A DNA stretch of 64,000 bases from Desulfofustis sp. PB-SRB1 (GTDB lineage: Bacteria; Desulfobacterota; Desulfobulbia; Desulfobulbales; Desulfocapsaceae): assembly GCA_016722945.1 (NCBI GenBank), contig JAEQMT010000037.1, forward strand, positions 1 to 64,000, in the 5' to 3' direction. Positions 43,198 to 50,961 of the stretch are shown piece after piece. Every line of letters begins with the position of its first letter. The first letter of the stretch is position 1. The position numbers were made by a program, and so were the translations under genes. The notes under the pieces are model-generated. The model was not told the DNA's origin. It searched no databases and saw only the letters and a program-made list of their open reading frames with translations.

Positions 43198-44145
43198 TCA
43201 ACCTGCGTCCGGCAGCGCCTGCTGCTGTTTCAGGGTTTCCACCTGGCGCGAGAGGATGCGAACCTTCTTCTTTAATTCATGAAGATCGCGGTACAACTCA
43301 TCCATTTCCCTGCTGGTGGGGATTTTGAGATCTTTAATAAAGACATCGGTCACATCCTGCTTCACCGTTTTATACTCGGCTAGTGATTGAATAAAGTTAT
43401 TCATAACCTGAGTGTACTCCGGTGACTTCAAAAGCTCCATGTAGTGACCTTCAAGTACTTTGACCCATTCGCCGTAGAGCTTTTTATAATCGTCGACGAA
43501 CTCTCCTCTTTCCAGCATCTCCTTCGTCTTTTCCTGCATGACCAGATTGGTCTTTTCAAACGGCAGGTAAAACAGATACATGAGTTCCAGCAAGTGAGAG
43601 TTATAGATGTTGGATTTATCGAATAACTGGCTGACCCGCTCGTGGAACTCGCGGGGCAGCCCGATCTTCGGGATCTTCATATATTTCTGAAATTCCGACC
43701 GATACCACTCGCGCATAGATTCAAAAGCGCCGTGATCAAGCTCGTCGAAATTATAGGCCTTGGTATGCTCGCTTGCCTTGGCAAAGCTGTTTACCAACTG
43801 GGCCTGCAACTCGGTGAAATGCTCAAATGATTCTCCCGTCGCCTGGACGAATGCTTCCGCCAGACTGCTTACCCCTTTGTTAAGCGCTTCCTGATTTTCG
43901 GGCGCCCCCAGCAGCCGCATGAAGGCAAGAAAATTATTGAACGAGGTTTCCCACGACCGATACGTCCGATACTTCTCTTCGCCAGCGGCAGGTGCGGCAT
44001 GAGAGAAATCAAAAGAAAACGGAGGCGGTTGCGAGGAGACACCGGGAGAATGCGCACCGATAGTCTGCCAGAACTGGGCGGCTGTGTCGAGCCACGCCGT
44101 ATATAATCGGGCCATGTCAGGGGAATTATTGGTGGTATCCGTCAT
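43198..44145 (-). CDS. phaE: Class III PHA synthase subunit PhaE
   Basis: A 315-residue helical partner of PhaC. The family is poorly conserved, but the length, the W-rich central part (GEWVKVLEGHYMELLKSPEY) and the C-terminal coiled coil (DELYRDLHELKKKVRILSRQ) fit PhaE. It directly precedes phaC. A palindromic repeat separates it from phaR. Confidence 0.87.
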   Translation of the reverse strand: MTDTTNNSPDMARLYTAWLDTAAQFWQTIGAHSPGVSSQPPPFSFDFSHAAPAAGEEKYRTYRSWETSFNNFLAFMRLLGAPENQEALNKGVSSLAEAFVQATGESFEHFTELQAQLVNSFAKASEHTKAYNFDELDHGAFESMREWYRSEFQKYMKIPKIGLPREFHERVSQLFDKSNIYNSHLLELMYLFYLPFEKTNLVMQEKTKEMLERGEFVDDYKKLYGEWVKVLEGHYMELLKSPEYTQVMNNFIQSLAEYKTVKQDVTDVFIKDLKIPTSREMDELYRDLHELKKKVRILSRQVETLKQQQALPDAG

Positions 44146-44177
44146 GGCAGTTTTCCTTCCTCCATATGTAAAATGAG

Positions 44178-44270
44178 TGGGGTCAGGTCTTTTATTTTGG
44201 TGTTTTTGCCAATTTTACGGTCTGAGAGTCTACACAAATTAAAAACACCAAAATAAAAGACCTGACCCCA
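44178..44270 (+). repeat. 92-bp palindromic repeat, solo copy 2
   Basis: A 93-base element, TGGGGTCAGGTCTTTTATTT to its inverse, with centre ACGGTCTGAGAGTCTACACA. It is inserted between phaR and phaE and could uncouple their expression by terminating transcription. The near-identical arms of this and copy 1 indicate recent spread. Confidence 0.9.
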
Positions 44271-44276
44271 TTGGTT

Positions 44277-44708
44277 CTACTTCTTTTTGCTAAACATATT
44301 CATGGCTTCGAGATCCTTGATCGTTTTCTCGGCAAGGCTGGAAAAATCCATCCCCATATCAAGGTACACATTGACCTGATCATCCATGGTTTTTCGGTAG
44401 ATCAAATAATTCTCCATGGTTTTTTCCAGATAGTTTTCAAAAAACTCATGCAGCAGATTCTCCCCAAACTGAATCACCAGGTGAAGCAGAGACACCGGTA
44501 GCAATCCCTGATTCTTCTTGGCCTTGTCCATGATAATCTGGGTAAGCACCAGGGCGGTAACATCCTCACCGCTGGTCACATCCTGAACCTCTACCCGGTT
44601 GCCGGCTCGAATCATGTCGGCTACGTCGGCAATGGTGACATAGCTGCTCATTTTAGTATCATAGAGCCGCCTGTTCGGATATTTTTTGATTAGGATTTTG
44701 TTTTCCAT
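44277..44708 (-). CDS. phaR: PHA synthesis repressor PhaR
   Basis: A 143-residue regulator. The N-terminal DNA-binding domain (ILIKKYPNRRLYDTKMSSYV, then TIADVADMI) is diagnostic of PhaR/PHB accumulation regulators. The rest is the PHA-binding part (FFENYLEKTMENYL). PhaR represses phasin genes until it binds nascent granules. The start at 44708 (MENKIL) matches the family; a GTG 15 bases upstream is less likely. It is apparently encoded upstream of phaE. Confidence 0.92.
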   Translation of the reverse strand: MENKILIKKYPNRRLYDTKMSSYVTIADVADMIRAGNRVEVQDVTSGEDVTALVLTQIIMDKAKKNQGLLPVSLLHLVIQFGENLLHEFFENYLEKTMENYLIYRKTMDDQVNVYLDMGMDFSSLAEKTIKDLEAMNMFSKKK

Positions 44709-45013
44709 GGGGAACGGGCTCACTGGCCGTCCGGCGGCCGCTCTTGGCCTTTAAAATCGGTGAAATTCTCGCCACTTTAAAGGTTATTGTCGCTGTAGCG
44801 CCTTGTCAATTGACTTATCAGCTTGAAATACCTATAAATTTAAAATTAGGAAATGGAAATGCTTAACTTGCGAAAAAATAACCATTTCTTTATGTACCGG
44901 TACCCTGTTTAGCCTTGACAGCAGATTACCTCTTATATTTACTGGGGTTGATAAGAAAGGTTCCGATTTTCAGCAGATGTATTCCCGATTATCTCATTAC
45001 GGAGCAGACAGTT
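44709..45013. promoter_or_regulatory. Divergent promoter region, phaR / phasin
   Basis: About 300 A/T-rich bases between divergent phaR and the PhaF-like phasin. PhaR operators would be expected here, but I could not define a motif. An open frame from 44915 runs into the phasin gene without a good ribosome-binding site. Confidence 0.4.
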
Positions 45014-45643
45014 ATGGATACGACACGCTTGGCATTACAGATGATCGCTATACAGAAGGCGATTTTTGACAACTCCTTCATGAGTATGGTGGTCATGCAG
45101 AATTACACGCAAAATATGATGGAAGGCTATTTGCGCTATTTCCCATGGTTAACTCAGTCCCACAAGAAACCGCTCATGGCATCGCTGGAGCAAATCAAAC
45201 AGGCACGCGCGGCATATAAGCAGAGTGTCGATCAGAGTTTCGCTCAACTAGAAGAAATGTTGTATCACAAACAAACACCCACACCGCCCGTGCCGGCTGA
45301 TCCTGAACCTGCCAAAACCGCGGAACCAGCCAAAAGCGAACCGGCCGCCGCGGCACCAAAACCAAAAGCAGCCCCAGCCAGTGCGCCTGCTCAGGAGCCC
45401 ACACACACTCCATCGGCGGAGTCGGCACCTGCCGCTTCCGCCTCCCCCAAAAAACCTGCCGCCCCGCGCAAGCGAGCCACTCCGGCCAAAAAAACAGCTG
45501 CAAAAATAACTGAAAGCGCTACCAAATCCGCACCCCCTAAAAAAGCTGCACCAAAGCGGACAGCGGCAAAGAAAACAACACCGGCTACACGACGCACCAC
45601 CAAAACCGCGGCAGCAAAAACCGGCGATGAAACAGCCTCATAG
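45014..45643 (+). CDS. Phasin with Lys/Ala/Pro-rich histone-like tail (PhaF-like)
   Basis: A 209-residue two-part protein. Residues ~1-90 are a phasin helix region (MDTTRLALQMIAIQKAIFDN). Residues ~95-209 are a low-complexity Ala/Pro/Lys tail with repeated PKKAAPKR/AKKTT-type blocks like histone H1. In pseudomonads PhaF this layout ties granules to the nucleoid and helps share them at division. GGAG precedes ATG 45014; the longer upstream frame is rejected. Confidence 0.82.
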   Translation: MDTTRLALQMIAIQKAIFDNSFMSMVVMQNYTQNMMEGYLRYFPWLTQSHKKPLMASLEQIKQARAAYKQSVDQSFAQLEEMLYHKQTPTPPVPADPEPAKTAEPAKSEPAAAAPKPKAAPASAPAQEPTHTPSAESAPAASASPKKPAAPRKRATPAKKTAAKITESATKSAPPKKAAPKRTAAKKTTPATRRTTKTAAAKTGDETAS

Positions 45644-45731
45644 CATCCTTGCTAATAACCTGGTATCTTGTAGTGTTTGAAATGAAACGGTTCAACCACT
45701 ACACAAGATAAAATAGAAAAGGAGAGAAACT

Positions 45732-46517
45732 ATGCTGAACATAGAAGGCGCGGTGGCGGTTATCACCGGCGGCAGCGGCGGCATCGGTATGGCCCTGGCG
45801 CAGACGTGGATTAACCGAGGCGGTCGCGCGGTCATTGCCGATATCAACAAAGAGGCGCTGGCACGCGCTAAAGAGGTATTGGGCGATCAGGCCGAGACCT
45901 TTGTCTGCAACGTCACTACGGAAGAGGACAACGCCGCCCTGGCGGCCTTTGCCATCGAGAAGATGGGAGCCATCAACCTGGTAGCGCCCTTTGCCGGCAT
46001 CATCAAGGACGGCATGATGGTTTCACCTGATCGGGAAACGGGCAAGGTGACCCGGAAAATGGCCCTGGGTGATTTTCAACTGGTTATCGACATCAATCTC
46101 ACCGGCGTCTTTCTCACCATGCGGGAATGCGCCGAGCAGATGATCAACAACAACTGCAAAGGTCTGATCTGTCTGGTCTCTTCCACCGGCTCCCTGGGCA
46201 CCGCCGGCCAGATCAACTACTCCTCCACCAAGGCCGCCATGAGTGTCATGCCCAAAGTCGTCACCGCCGAATTCTTCCGGCGTAATCTCGCCGACAAGAT
46301 CCGCTGCGTCGCCATCGCCCCCGGCTATGTCGGCACCGATATGGTAAAGAATATGAACCAGAAGGCCCTGGACCGGATCATCGGTGAGGTTCCCATCGGT
46401 CGTCTGGTGGAGCCCGAAGAGGTAGCGACACTGGCCTGCGACATTTACCAGAACGAGGCCCTGGCCGGTGAGACCTTCTTCATCCACGGCGGCCTGCGGC
46501 TCGGTTCGCGAGGGTAA
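45732..46517 (+). CDS. SDR-family 3-oxoacyl reductase (FabG/PhaB-like)
   Basis: A 261-residue short-chain dehydrogenase. The cofactor motif GGSGGIGMA lies near residue 13, the catalytic Ser in CLVSSTGSLG, and the catalytic pair in NYSSTKAAM (YxxxK). The Asp after beta2 (IADINKE) suggests preference for NAD(H) over NADPH. By context it could reduce acetoacetyl-CoA to 3-hydroxybutyryl-CoA for PhaC. AGGAGAG precedes ATG 45732. A terminator follows. Confidence 0.87.
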   Translation: MLNIEGAVAVITGGSGGIGMALAQTWINRGGRAVIADINKEALARAKEVLGDQAETFVCNVTTEEDNAALAAFAIEKMGAINLVAPFAGIIKDGMMVSPDRETGKVTRKMALGDFQLVIDINLTGVFLTMRECAEQMINNNCKGLICLVSSTGSLGTAGQINYSSTKAAMSVMPKVVTAEFFRRNLADKIRCVAIAPGYVGTDMVKNMNQKALDRIIGEVPIGRLVEPEEVATLACDIYQNEALAGETFFIHGGLRLGSRG

Positions 46518-46546
46518 ATTCCTTACCAGGTATCTGTGGTATCGCC

Positions 46547-46576
46547 GCGGCGCCTCCCACCGGAGGCGCCGCTTTT
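46547..46576 (+). terminator. Intrinsic terminator after SDR gene
   Basis: Arms GCGGCGCCTCC (46547-46557) and GGAGGCGCCGC (46562-46572) with a four-base loop, followed directly by TTTT. Confidence 0.9.
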
Positions 46577-46880
46577 ATGTTGACTGCCGCACGCCGCTCA
46601 GGCTACATTGCATCTCTGATATCAATCTTCTTGGTCCTGGGCAACCTGATAATTGACCTTGTCGAACCACCATTTTATCAGCAATGACGGCTGGCCGGAA
46701 GGATGTGGATGTTGAAAGAGCGCAGTAAATATCTATTGGCAGCAGGCAATCAGCGTTTGTCTGAGGAATAATTAGCCCATGGATACAGACAAGTTCTCAA
46801 GGACAAGTAAGATTGCCGTGCCTTCAGAGCACCTGCATCCAGCCGCTATTTTAAATCAACTTTGCAAGGAGGCAACTGGT
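46577..46880. other. Intergenic region before the Rap1a/Tai-like gene
   Basis: About 300 bases without a gene; it should hold the promoter for the small secreted protein. An open frame from 46779 lacks a ribosome-binding site. No repeat was seen. Confidence 0.4.
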
Positions 46881-47279
46881 ATGAATATCAATTATTTTTT
46901 GAAGAGTTTTGTCCTTTCTACAACTGTTTTTCTGATGACAGCCTCATCTGTACTGGCCCTTGAGGAGCAGGATTATCACTTCTTGAGTACGCAAGATCTC
47001 TACGACCTCTGCTCTGCTCCGGTGGACCACGGTGATTTCCCCACGGCAATTTACGCATGTAGGGGATTCATTGCGGGAGCAGTGCAATATCATAATGGTG
47101 TCAGTAACTTAAATAAAATGCCACGTTTGATCTGTTATCCCGATGGCACCACTCTTAAAGATGGTGAGAATGCATTTATTGCCTGGGCTGAAGCACATAA
47201 AGACAACGAGGATTTGATGAGTGAGCTTCCCGTGAAAGGCTTGGTAAGAGCATTGTCAGAGGCATACCCTTGTAAATAA
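46881..47279 (+). CDS. Secreted Rap1a/Tai-like immunity-type protein
   Basis: A 132-residue protein with a signal peptide (FLKSFVLSTTVFLMTASSVL, cleaved near ALA). The mature domain has Cys in LYDLCSAP, YACRGFIAGA, PRLICYPDG and a terminal YPCK, so two periplasmic disulfides are likely. The CxGFIxGA core recalls the Rap1a/Tai family, which includes immunity proteins against type VI amidase effectors but also many stand-alone members. No effector gene is adjacent. AAGGAGG lies at 46866-46872, fixing the ATG at 46881. Confidence 0.7.
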   Translation: MNINYFLKSFVLSTTVFLMTASSVLALEEQDYHFLSTQDLYDLCSAPVDHGDFPTAIYACRGFIAGAVQYHNGVSNLNKMPRLICYPDGTTLKDGENAFIAWAEAHKDNEDLMSELPVKGLVRALSEAYPCK

Positions 47280-47285
47280 ACAACA

Positions 47286-47308
47286 GAGCTCGTTCACAAG
47301 ACGAGCTC
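47286..47308. terminator. Small hairpin between two secreted-protein genes
   Basis: GAGCTCGT (47286-47293) and ACGAGCTC (47301-47308) with a seven-base loop. It has no T-run and may be an attenuator. Confidence 0.4.
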
Positions 47309-47330
47309 GTTCAACTCCGTGGAGAATGAA

Positions 47331-47558
47331 ATGAGAGCATTATGTATAGCTTCGATTCTGGCCCTTCTTATCATGACGGGCTGTGGAGATACAACCGCAT
47401 CTCGCAGCCTTAGCGGCAGTGCAATGGGGGCGGCGGCAGGTGGGCTGATTGGCTCCATGTCGGGAAGTTTTGGCACAGGTGCGGCCATCGGTGCCGGTGT
47501 CGGCCTTGTTGGCGGATATTTGGATGATCAGTACAAAAAAGGAAATATCGATTTTTAA
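47331..47558 (+). CDS. Glycine-zipper lipoprotein
   Basis: A 75-residue outer-membrane-type lipoprotein: signal and lipobox LLIMTGC (Cys near residue 18), then a glycine-zipper segment (GSAMGAAAGGLIGSMSGSFG and GAAIGAGVGLVGGYLDDQ). Such proteins insert in or span the outer membrane. GGAG precedes ATG 47331. Function unknown. Confidence 0.8.
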   Translation: MRALCIASILALLIMTGCGDTTASRSLSGSAMGAAAGGLIGSMSGSFGTGAAIGAGVGLVGGYLDDQYKKGNIDF

Positions 47559-47785
47559 GCCTGTTCCGCACACTTTCTGGCGGGCAATCGGGGAAACCGC
47601 GCCCTCAACCGATTGCCTGCCAGTTGTAGTACCCCAAGAGGCCATCAAAGTAAGCCGCTGACTGGAGCATAGAGAAGATGATTTCCAGCGCAGCCAAGCT
47701 GTTGGACAGTGGATAATAAACCATTGATACAGATCGGGTCAGCAGAACGAGGGGGGAACTCGTCCCCCGGCTCATAGATGCTTTC
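47559..47785. other. Convergent intergenic region
   Basis: About 225 bases between the converging lipoprotein and Fic-like genes. No strong hairpin or gene was found. Confidence 0.35.
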
Positions 47786-48448
47786 TCATAGCTCCGATAT
47801 CAGTTCCGGATTACCCTGGGCCTGAAGAAATTTGGCGAAGTTCTTCTTGATCTTGGGCAGCTTGAACATCGATTTTACTGATCCTTTCTTGGTCATTTTG
47901 GCCAGGGTGGACGGGTTAAAATACCCCTTGGCGTTATCAACCGTAAGAACAAACGGCGGCTTGCTGTCACTTACCATGATGTGGCTCATCAGCAGGGCGC
48001 CGGTCCGGTGATTGCCCTCCCAGAAGAGCTGGGGGACGCTGATGCCCAGAATATAGACGCCGGCGGCTCGTTTCCAGGGTGTATCCTTTTTGTGGTTGTC
48101 ATGCCACTTGCGGATATGCTTGATGGAAAAGGTCTTTTGCGAATAGAAGCGCTCGATGGTCGCCTCGATGTGCTTGCTATAATCCTCACGCATTTTGGGG
48201 TCGGTGCCGCACAGCACGATATGGTTTAATTCCAGCAGATGCTCCACTTCAGCGCGCCGCAGGGGGTTGATGCGTTTGCGCAGGAGGTAATTGACGTACT
48301 CGTAGCCGGCCAGCATATTCTCGACGATAAAATCCTCCAGCGGCTCACGGCGCATGAACAAGGTCTCGTTGATCTTGTCGAAATTGCGCTGCACGGCGCG
48401 CAGTAACGCCTCGACGTTCTCTATGTCTACCTGATAGATAATTGTCAA
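47786..48448 (-). CDS. Fic-like protein with altered active-site motif
   Basis: A 220-residue Fic/Doc-fold protein. The motif region reads PQLFWEGNHRTGALLMSHIM. Aligned to HPFx(D/E)GNGRxxR, the Phe, acidic, Gly-Asn and first Arg are kept. The catalytic His is Gln140, the second Gly is His147 and the second Arg is Ala151, so normal AMPylation is not expected. The neighbouring region PPFVLTVDNAKGYFNPS belongs to a subgroup I recall from deltaproteobacteria. The start is TTG 48448, preceded by GAGGT. It lies 61 bases downstream of phaJ on the same strand. Confidence 0.75.
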   Translation of the reverse strand: MTIIYQVDIENVEALLRAVQRNFDKINETLFMRREPLEDFIVENMLAGYEYVNYLLRKRINPLRRAEVEHLLELNHIVLCGTDPKMREDYSKHIEATIERFYSQKTFSIKHIRKWHDNHKKDTPWKRAAGVYILGISVPQLFWEGNHRTGALLMSHIMVSDSKPPFVLTVDNAKGYFNPSTLAKMTKKGSVKSMFKLPKIKKNFAKFLQAQGNPELISEL

Positions 48449-48509
48449 TGCGCTTACCTCTTGCCGGCCGCTCCGGCGATCATATAGCTCCCGCCGATCA
48501 CCCCCGGCT

Positions 48510-48929
48510 CTACCTTTTGGGCGGGCTTACCAATGCCTCACCATCAACCACCAGGGTGCCGTGCTGGTTGGTGCAGGTGGTGCGCAGAACCACCCGTTTT
48601 TTGTCGGTGATAATGTCGATTACCTCGGCGGTAGCGGTGATGGTATCGCCGATCCGGGCCGGCGCCAGAAACTTCACCTCCTGCTTGATGTAAATGGATC
48701 CCGGCCCCGGTAGATAGCAGCCGATGACGGTGGAGATGAAGCCGGCCAGCAAGATGCCGTGCGCGATCCGGCCCTTGAAGGCAGTACCGGCGGCGTACTC
48801 CTCGTTGATGTGAAAAGGGTTCAGATCGCCGGTCACACCGGCAAAGAGATAGATATCCGCCTCTGAAATGGTCTTGCTGAAACTGGCCGTCTCGCCAACG
48901 TTTAACTGAGCTATCGTTTTTCCGTTCAT
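48510..48929 (-). CDS. phaJ: MaoC-type (R)-specific enoyl-CoA hydratase PhaJ
   Basis: A 139-residue hot-dog-fold hydratase with the catalytic Asp/His in GDLNPFHINEEYA and the FKGRIAHGILLAG helix. It hydrates crotonyl-CoA and other enoyl-CoAs to (R)-3-hydroxyacyl-CoA, the PHA synthase substrate, linking fatty acid or glutarate degradation to storage. GGAGG precedes the ATG. It is closely related to the MaoC domain of the fusion at 52183 (for example SGDMNPTHLSDEYA). Confidence 0.88.
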   Translation of the reverse strand: MNGKTIAQLNVGETASFSKTISEADIYLFAGVTGDLNPFHINEEYAAGTAFKGRIAHGILLAGFISTVIGCYLPGPGSIYIKQEVKFLAPARIGDTITATAEVIDIITDKKRVVLRTTCTNQHGTLVVDGEALVSPPKR

Positions 48930-48958
48930 GTAATCCTCCTATTGCAAAGTTTTAGAGA

Positions 48959-49122
48959 TGATTCTCTCGTAAAAAGTCGGACTTGCAGCTAAAGATGGCT
49001 AAGTAAAAACACAGCTATACTAGGAGTAGTGGTCATTTTGACCTCGCAGGCGTACAGCTGGTACGTCGAGAAGTCAAAATGATCCCACGACGACGTAGAG
49101 CGAAGTTTTTACGACGCCATCA
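48959..49122 (-). repeat. MITE-like element, divergent type G
   Basis: A 164-base element with TGATTCTCTCGTAAAAAG at one end and GTTTTTACGACGCCATCA at the other, the same termini as copies A-F, but an unrelated interior. The interior has its own hairpins: CATTTTGAC/GTCAAAATG around 49032-49081 and CGTAC/GTACG within. It overlaps the end of a ZIP-like gene fragment and supplies that frame's last ~18 codons and stop. Confidence 0.7.
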
Positions 49123-49328
49123 GAGATGATTGCCGCGATAAAGCCGAGCAGGGTGGCAAAGCCGACAATGGAGCCGCCCTTGAAGTAGGCCTCCGGCATC
49201 ATGGTCTGGGCGATCATGGTCAGCATGGCGCCGGCTGCAATACCTTCCACCAGGGCAAACATAAACGGTTCCGCATCGTGAATAAAGACATTGCCGATGG
49301 TGAAGGCCTTTATGGCCAGCGCATCCAT
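49074..49328 (-). pseudogene. ZIP-type metal transporter, C-terminal fragment
   Basis: An 84-codon frame. FALVEGIAAGAMLTMIAQTM and PEAYFKGGSIVGFATLLGF resemble transmembrane segments 7-8 of ZIP-family metal transporters, normally 250 or more residues. The start lacks a ribosome-binding site and everything upstream is missing. The last residues (ISDGVVKTSLYVVVGSF) are read from the repeat element G. It is therefore a fragment damaged at both ends. Confidence 0.65.
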
Positions 49329-49383
49329 TGGCTAAGCGCCATTATGAGTGAGAGAAGATCAACAACTATCAGGGTCGCCGCCG

Positions 49384-50142
49384 CTATCCCATGATTTCCA
49401 CGCCGGTGTCGATGGGGTAGATCATGGCGGTTATGGAGCGATTTTCCAGCACGCTGACGGCAAGATCGGCGATATCTTCGTTGCGGACATTGGTTTTTAG
49501 CGGCGAGCGCAGCTTTTCACGCTCAAGAATCTCCAGGCTGTTGCCAACCTTGCTGATGGAGTAGGTGGGAACAAACCCGGGCGAAATGGCGTTGACCCGG
49601 ATGCGTTTGGCGTTGCCCAGTGATTCGGCCAGTCCCCTGACAATTGATTCCAGACCAGCCTTGGCCGCCCCCACCATATTCAGTCCCGGCACCGCGAAAC
49701 GGCTCCAGCGCAGGGTCAAGGCGAGAATGGAGGCGTCCTCTTTGAGCACCTCGAGCAGACCGCCGGACAACTCCACCAGGGAAAAGGCACCCACCCGAAT
49801 CGCATCGGTAAATTCCTCCCAGCTGATATCCGCCAGGTTCATGCCCAGCTTGGCGCCGTGCGCGGTGGAATAAGAGATACCATGCACCAATGCGTCCAAT
49901 TGCAGGTTCTGATCTTTTACGGCGCTCACGAAGGCGTCCAGATCTTCGTCTTGGCGGGCGTCATAGGCAAACATCGAGCGAAATCCGATGGCATCGGCCA
50001 CCCGCTTGACGCCCGCATAGGTAGTTTCATCCTGATAGGTGGCTACAATGTCGTAGCCGGCGCTTTTGAGCTCGGCGGCAATGGCCGTACAGACGCTCTG
50101 TTCGTCTCTGATACCCACCACCAATGCGGTTTTACGCTCCAT
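49384..50142 (-). CDS. FabI-like paralogue lacking the catalytic tyrosines
   Basis: A 252-residue enoyl-ACP-reductase-family protein. The cofactor-binding N-terminus (KTALVVGIRDEQSVCTAIAA) is kept. In the active-site stretch the usual Y..YxxxxxxK becomes LTLRWSRFAVPGLNMVGAAK: Lys is kept but both tyrosines (equivalents of E. coli FabI Tyr146 and Tyr156) are replaced. It may be a different reductase, a binding protein or a regulatory partner of the intact paralogue encoded just upstream. GGAG precedes ATG 50142; a TTG two codons earlier is less likely. Confidence 0.85.
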   Translation of the reverse strand: MERKTALVVGIRDEQSVCTAIAAELKSAGYDIVATYQDETTYAGVKRVADAIGFRSMFAYDARQDEDLDAFVSAVKDQNLQLDALVHGISYSTAHGAKLGMNLADISWEEFTDAIRVGAFSLVELSGGLLEVLKEDASILALTLRWSRFAVPGLNMVGAAKAGLESIVRGLAESLGNAKRIRVNAISPGFVPTYSISKVGNSLEILEREKLRSPLKTNVRNEDIADLAVSVLENRSITAMIYPIDTGVEIMG

Positions 50143-50165
50143 TGTCAATCTCCTTGATAAACCGG

Positions 50166-50930
50166 TTATTCCGGATCGACCCTGATAGTGGCACTGGCTC
50201 CGCAGTCCACCAGATATACCACGCCGTTTATGGACGGGTTGGTGATGACCTCCACCGCCATGGTACCGATATCCTCCAACTCCGCCGTATGGCCCAGCGG
50301 ACTGGCATCAGAGGCCACTTTGAGCAGGTTGCTGAACCCCTTGATGCCGCTTCCCGCCCGGGTCATCACCGGCCCCGGCGACAGGGCGTTGACGCGAATA
50401 CCCTTACCGCCCAGTTCACTGGCCAAGCCGCGCACCAGTGATTCGAGAATTGACTTGACCGGCCCCATCATGTTGTATCCCTCAACGGCAAGATGCGAAC
50501 CGATATACGACAGGGTGAGGACACTGCTGCCGGGATTGAGGACATCGGCCTTGATCAGGGCGGAGACGATCTCAACCATGGAAAAGGCCGATACCCGGGT
50601 GGATTGTTTGAAACTCTCCCACGACACCTCGTGCAGATCTTTTTTTATCTCCGAGGCAAAGGCGATCCCGTGGACAAAGGCGTCCAGCCTGAGGCTGTTC
50701 TCCCGCAGGTAGGCAATTACGGCCTGCAGTTGATCATCGTTGCCCACCACATAGGGAAAGAGTTTTTCCACCCCCAGTTCATCGGTCACCTCTCTGACGT
50801 AAGGCAGCGCCTTGTCGTTGAGGTAGGTGGGGATAATGTTGTAACCGGCGCCATACAATTGTTCGGCAATACCGGCGCTGATGCTGTCCTTGTTGGCAAT
50901 ACCGATTACCAATGCGTTTTTCCGGCGCAT
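50166..50930 (-). CDS. Enoyl-ACP/enoyl-CoA reductase, FabI-like
   Basis: A 254-residue FabI-type SDR with the active-site pair intact (VEGYNMMGPVKSILES, Tyr and Lys) and the preceding Tyr in LSYIGSHLAV. It uses NAD(P)H to reduce an enoyl thioester. In this cluster, next to acetate kinase and PTA, the substrate may be an enoyl-CoA rather than acyl carrier protein. The tyrosine-less paralogue follows 23 bases downstream. GAGGTG precedes the start. Confidence 0.87.
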   Translation of the reverse strand: MRRKNALVIGIANKDSISAGIAEQLYGAGYNIIPTYLNDKALPYVREVTDELGVEKLFPYVVGNDDQLQAVIAYLRENSLRLDAFVHGIAFASEIKKDLHEVSWESFKQSTRVSAFSMVEIVSALIKADVLNPGSSVLTLSYIGSHLAVEGYNMMGPVKSILESLVRGLASELGGKGIRVNALSPGPVMTRAGSGIKGFSNLLKVASDASPLGHTAELEDIGTMAVEVITNPSINGVVYLVDCGASATIRVDPE

Positions 50931-50961
50931 AGTGACACCTCTGAATTAAAAAATCAGTTTG

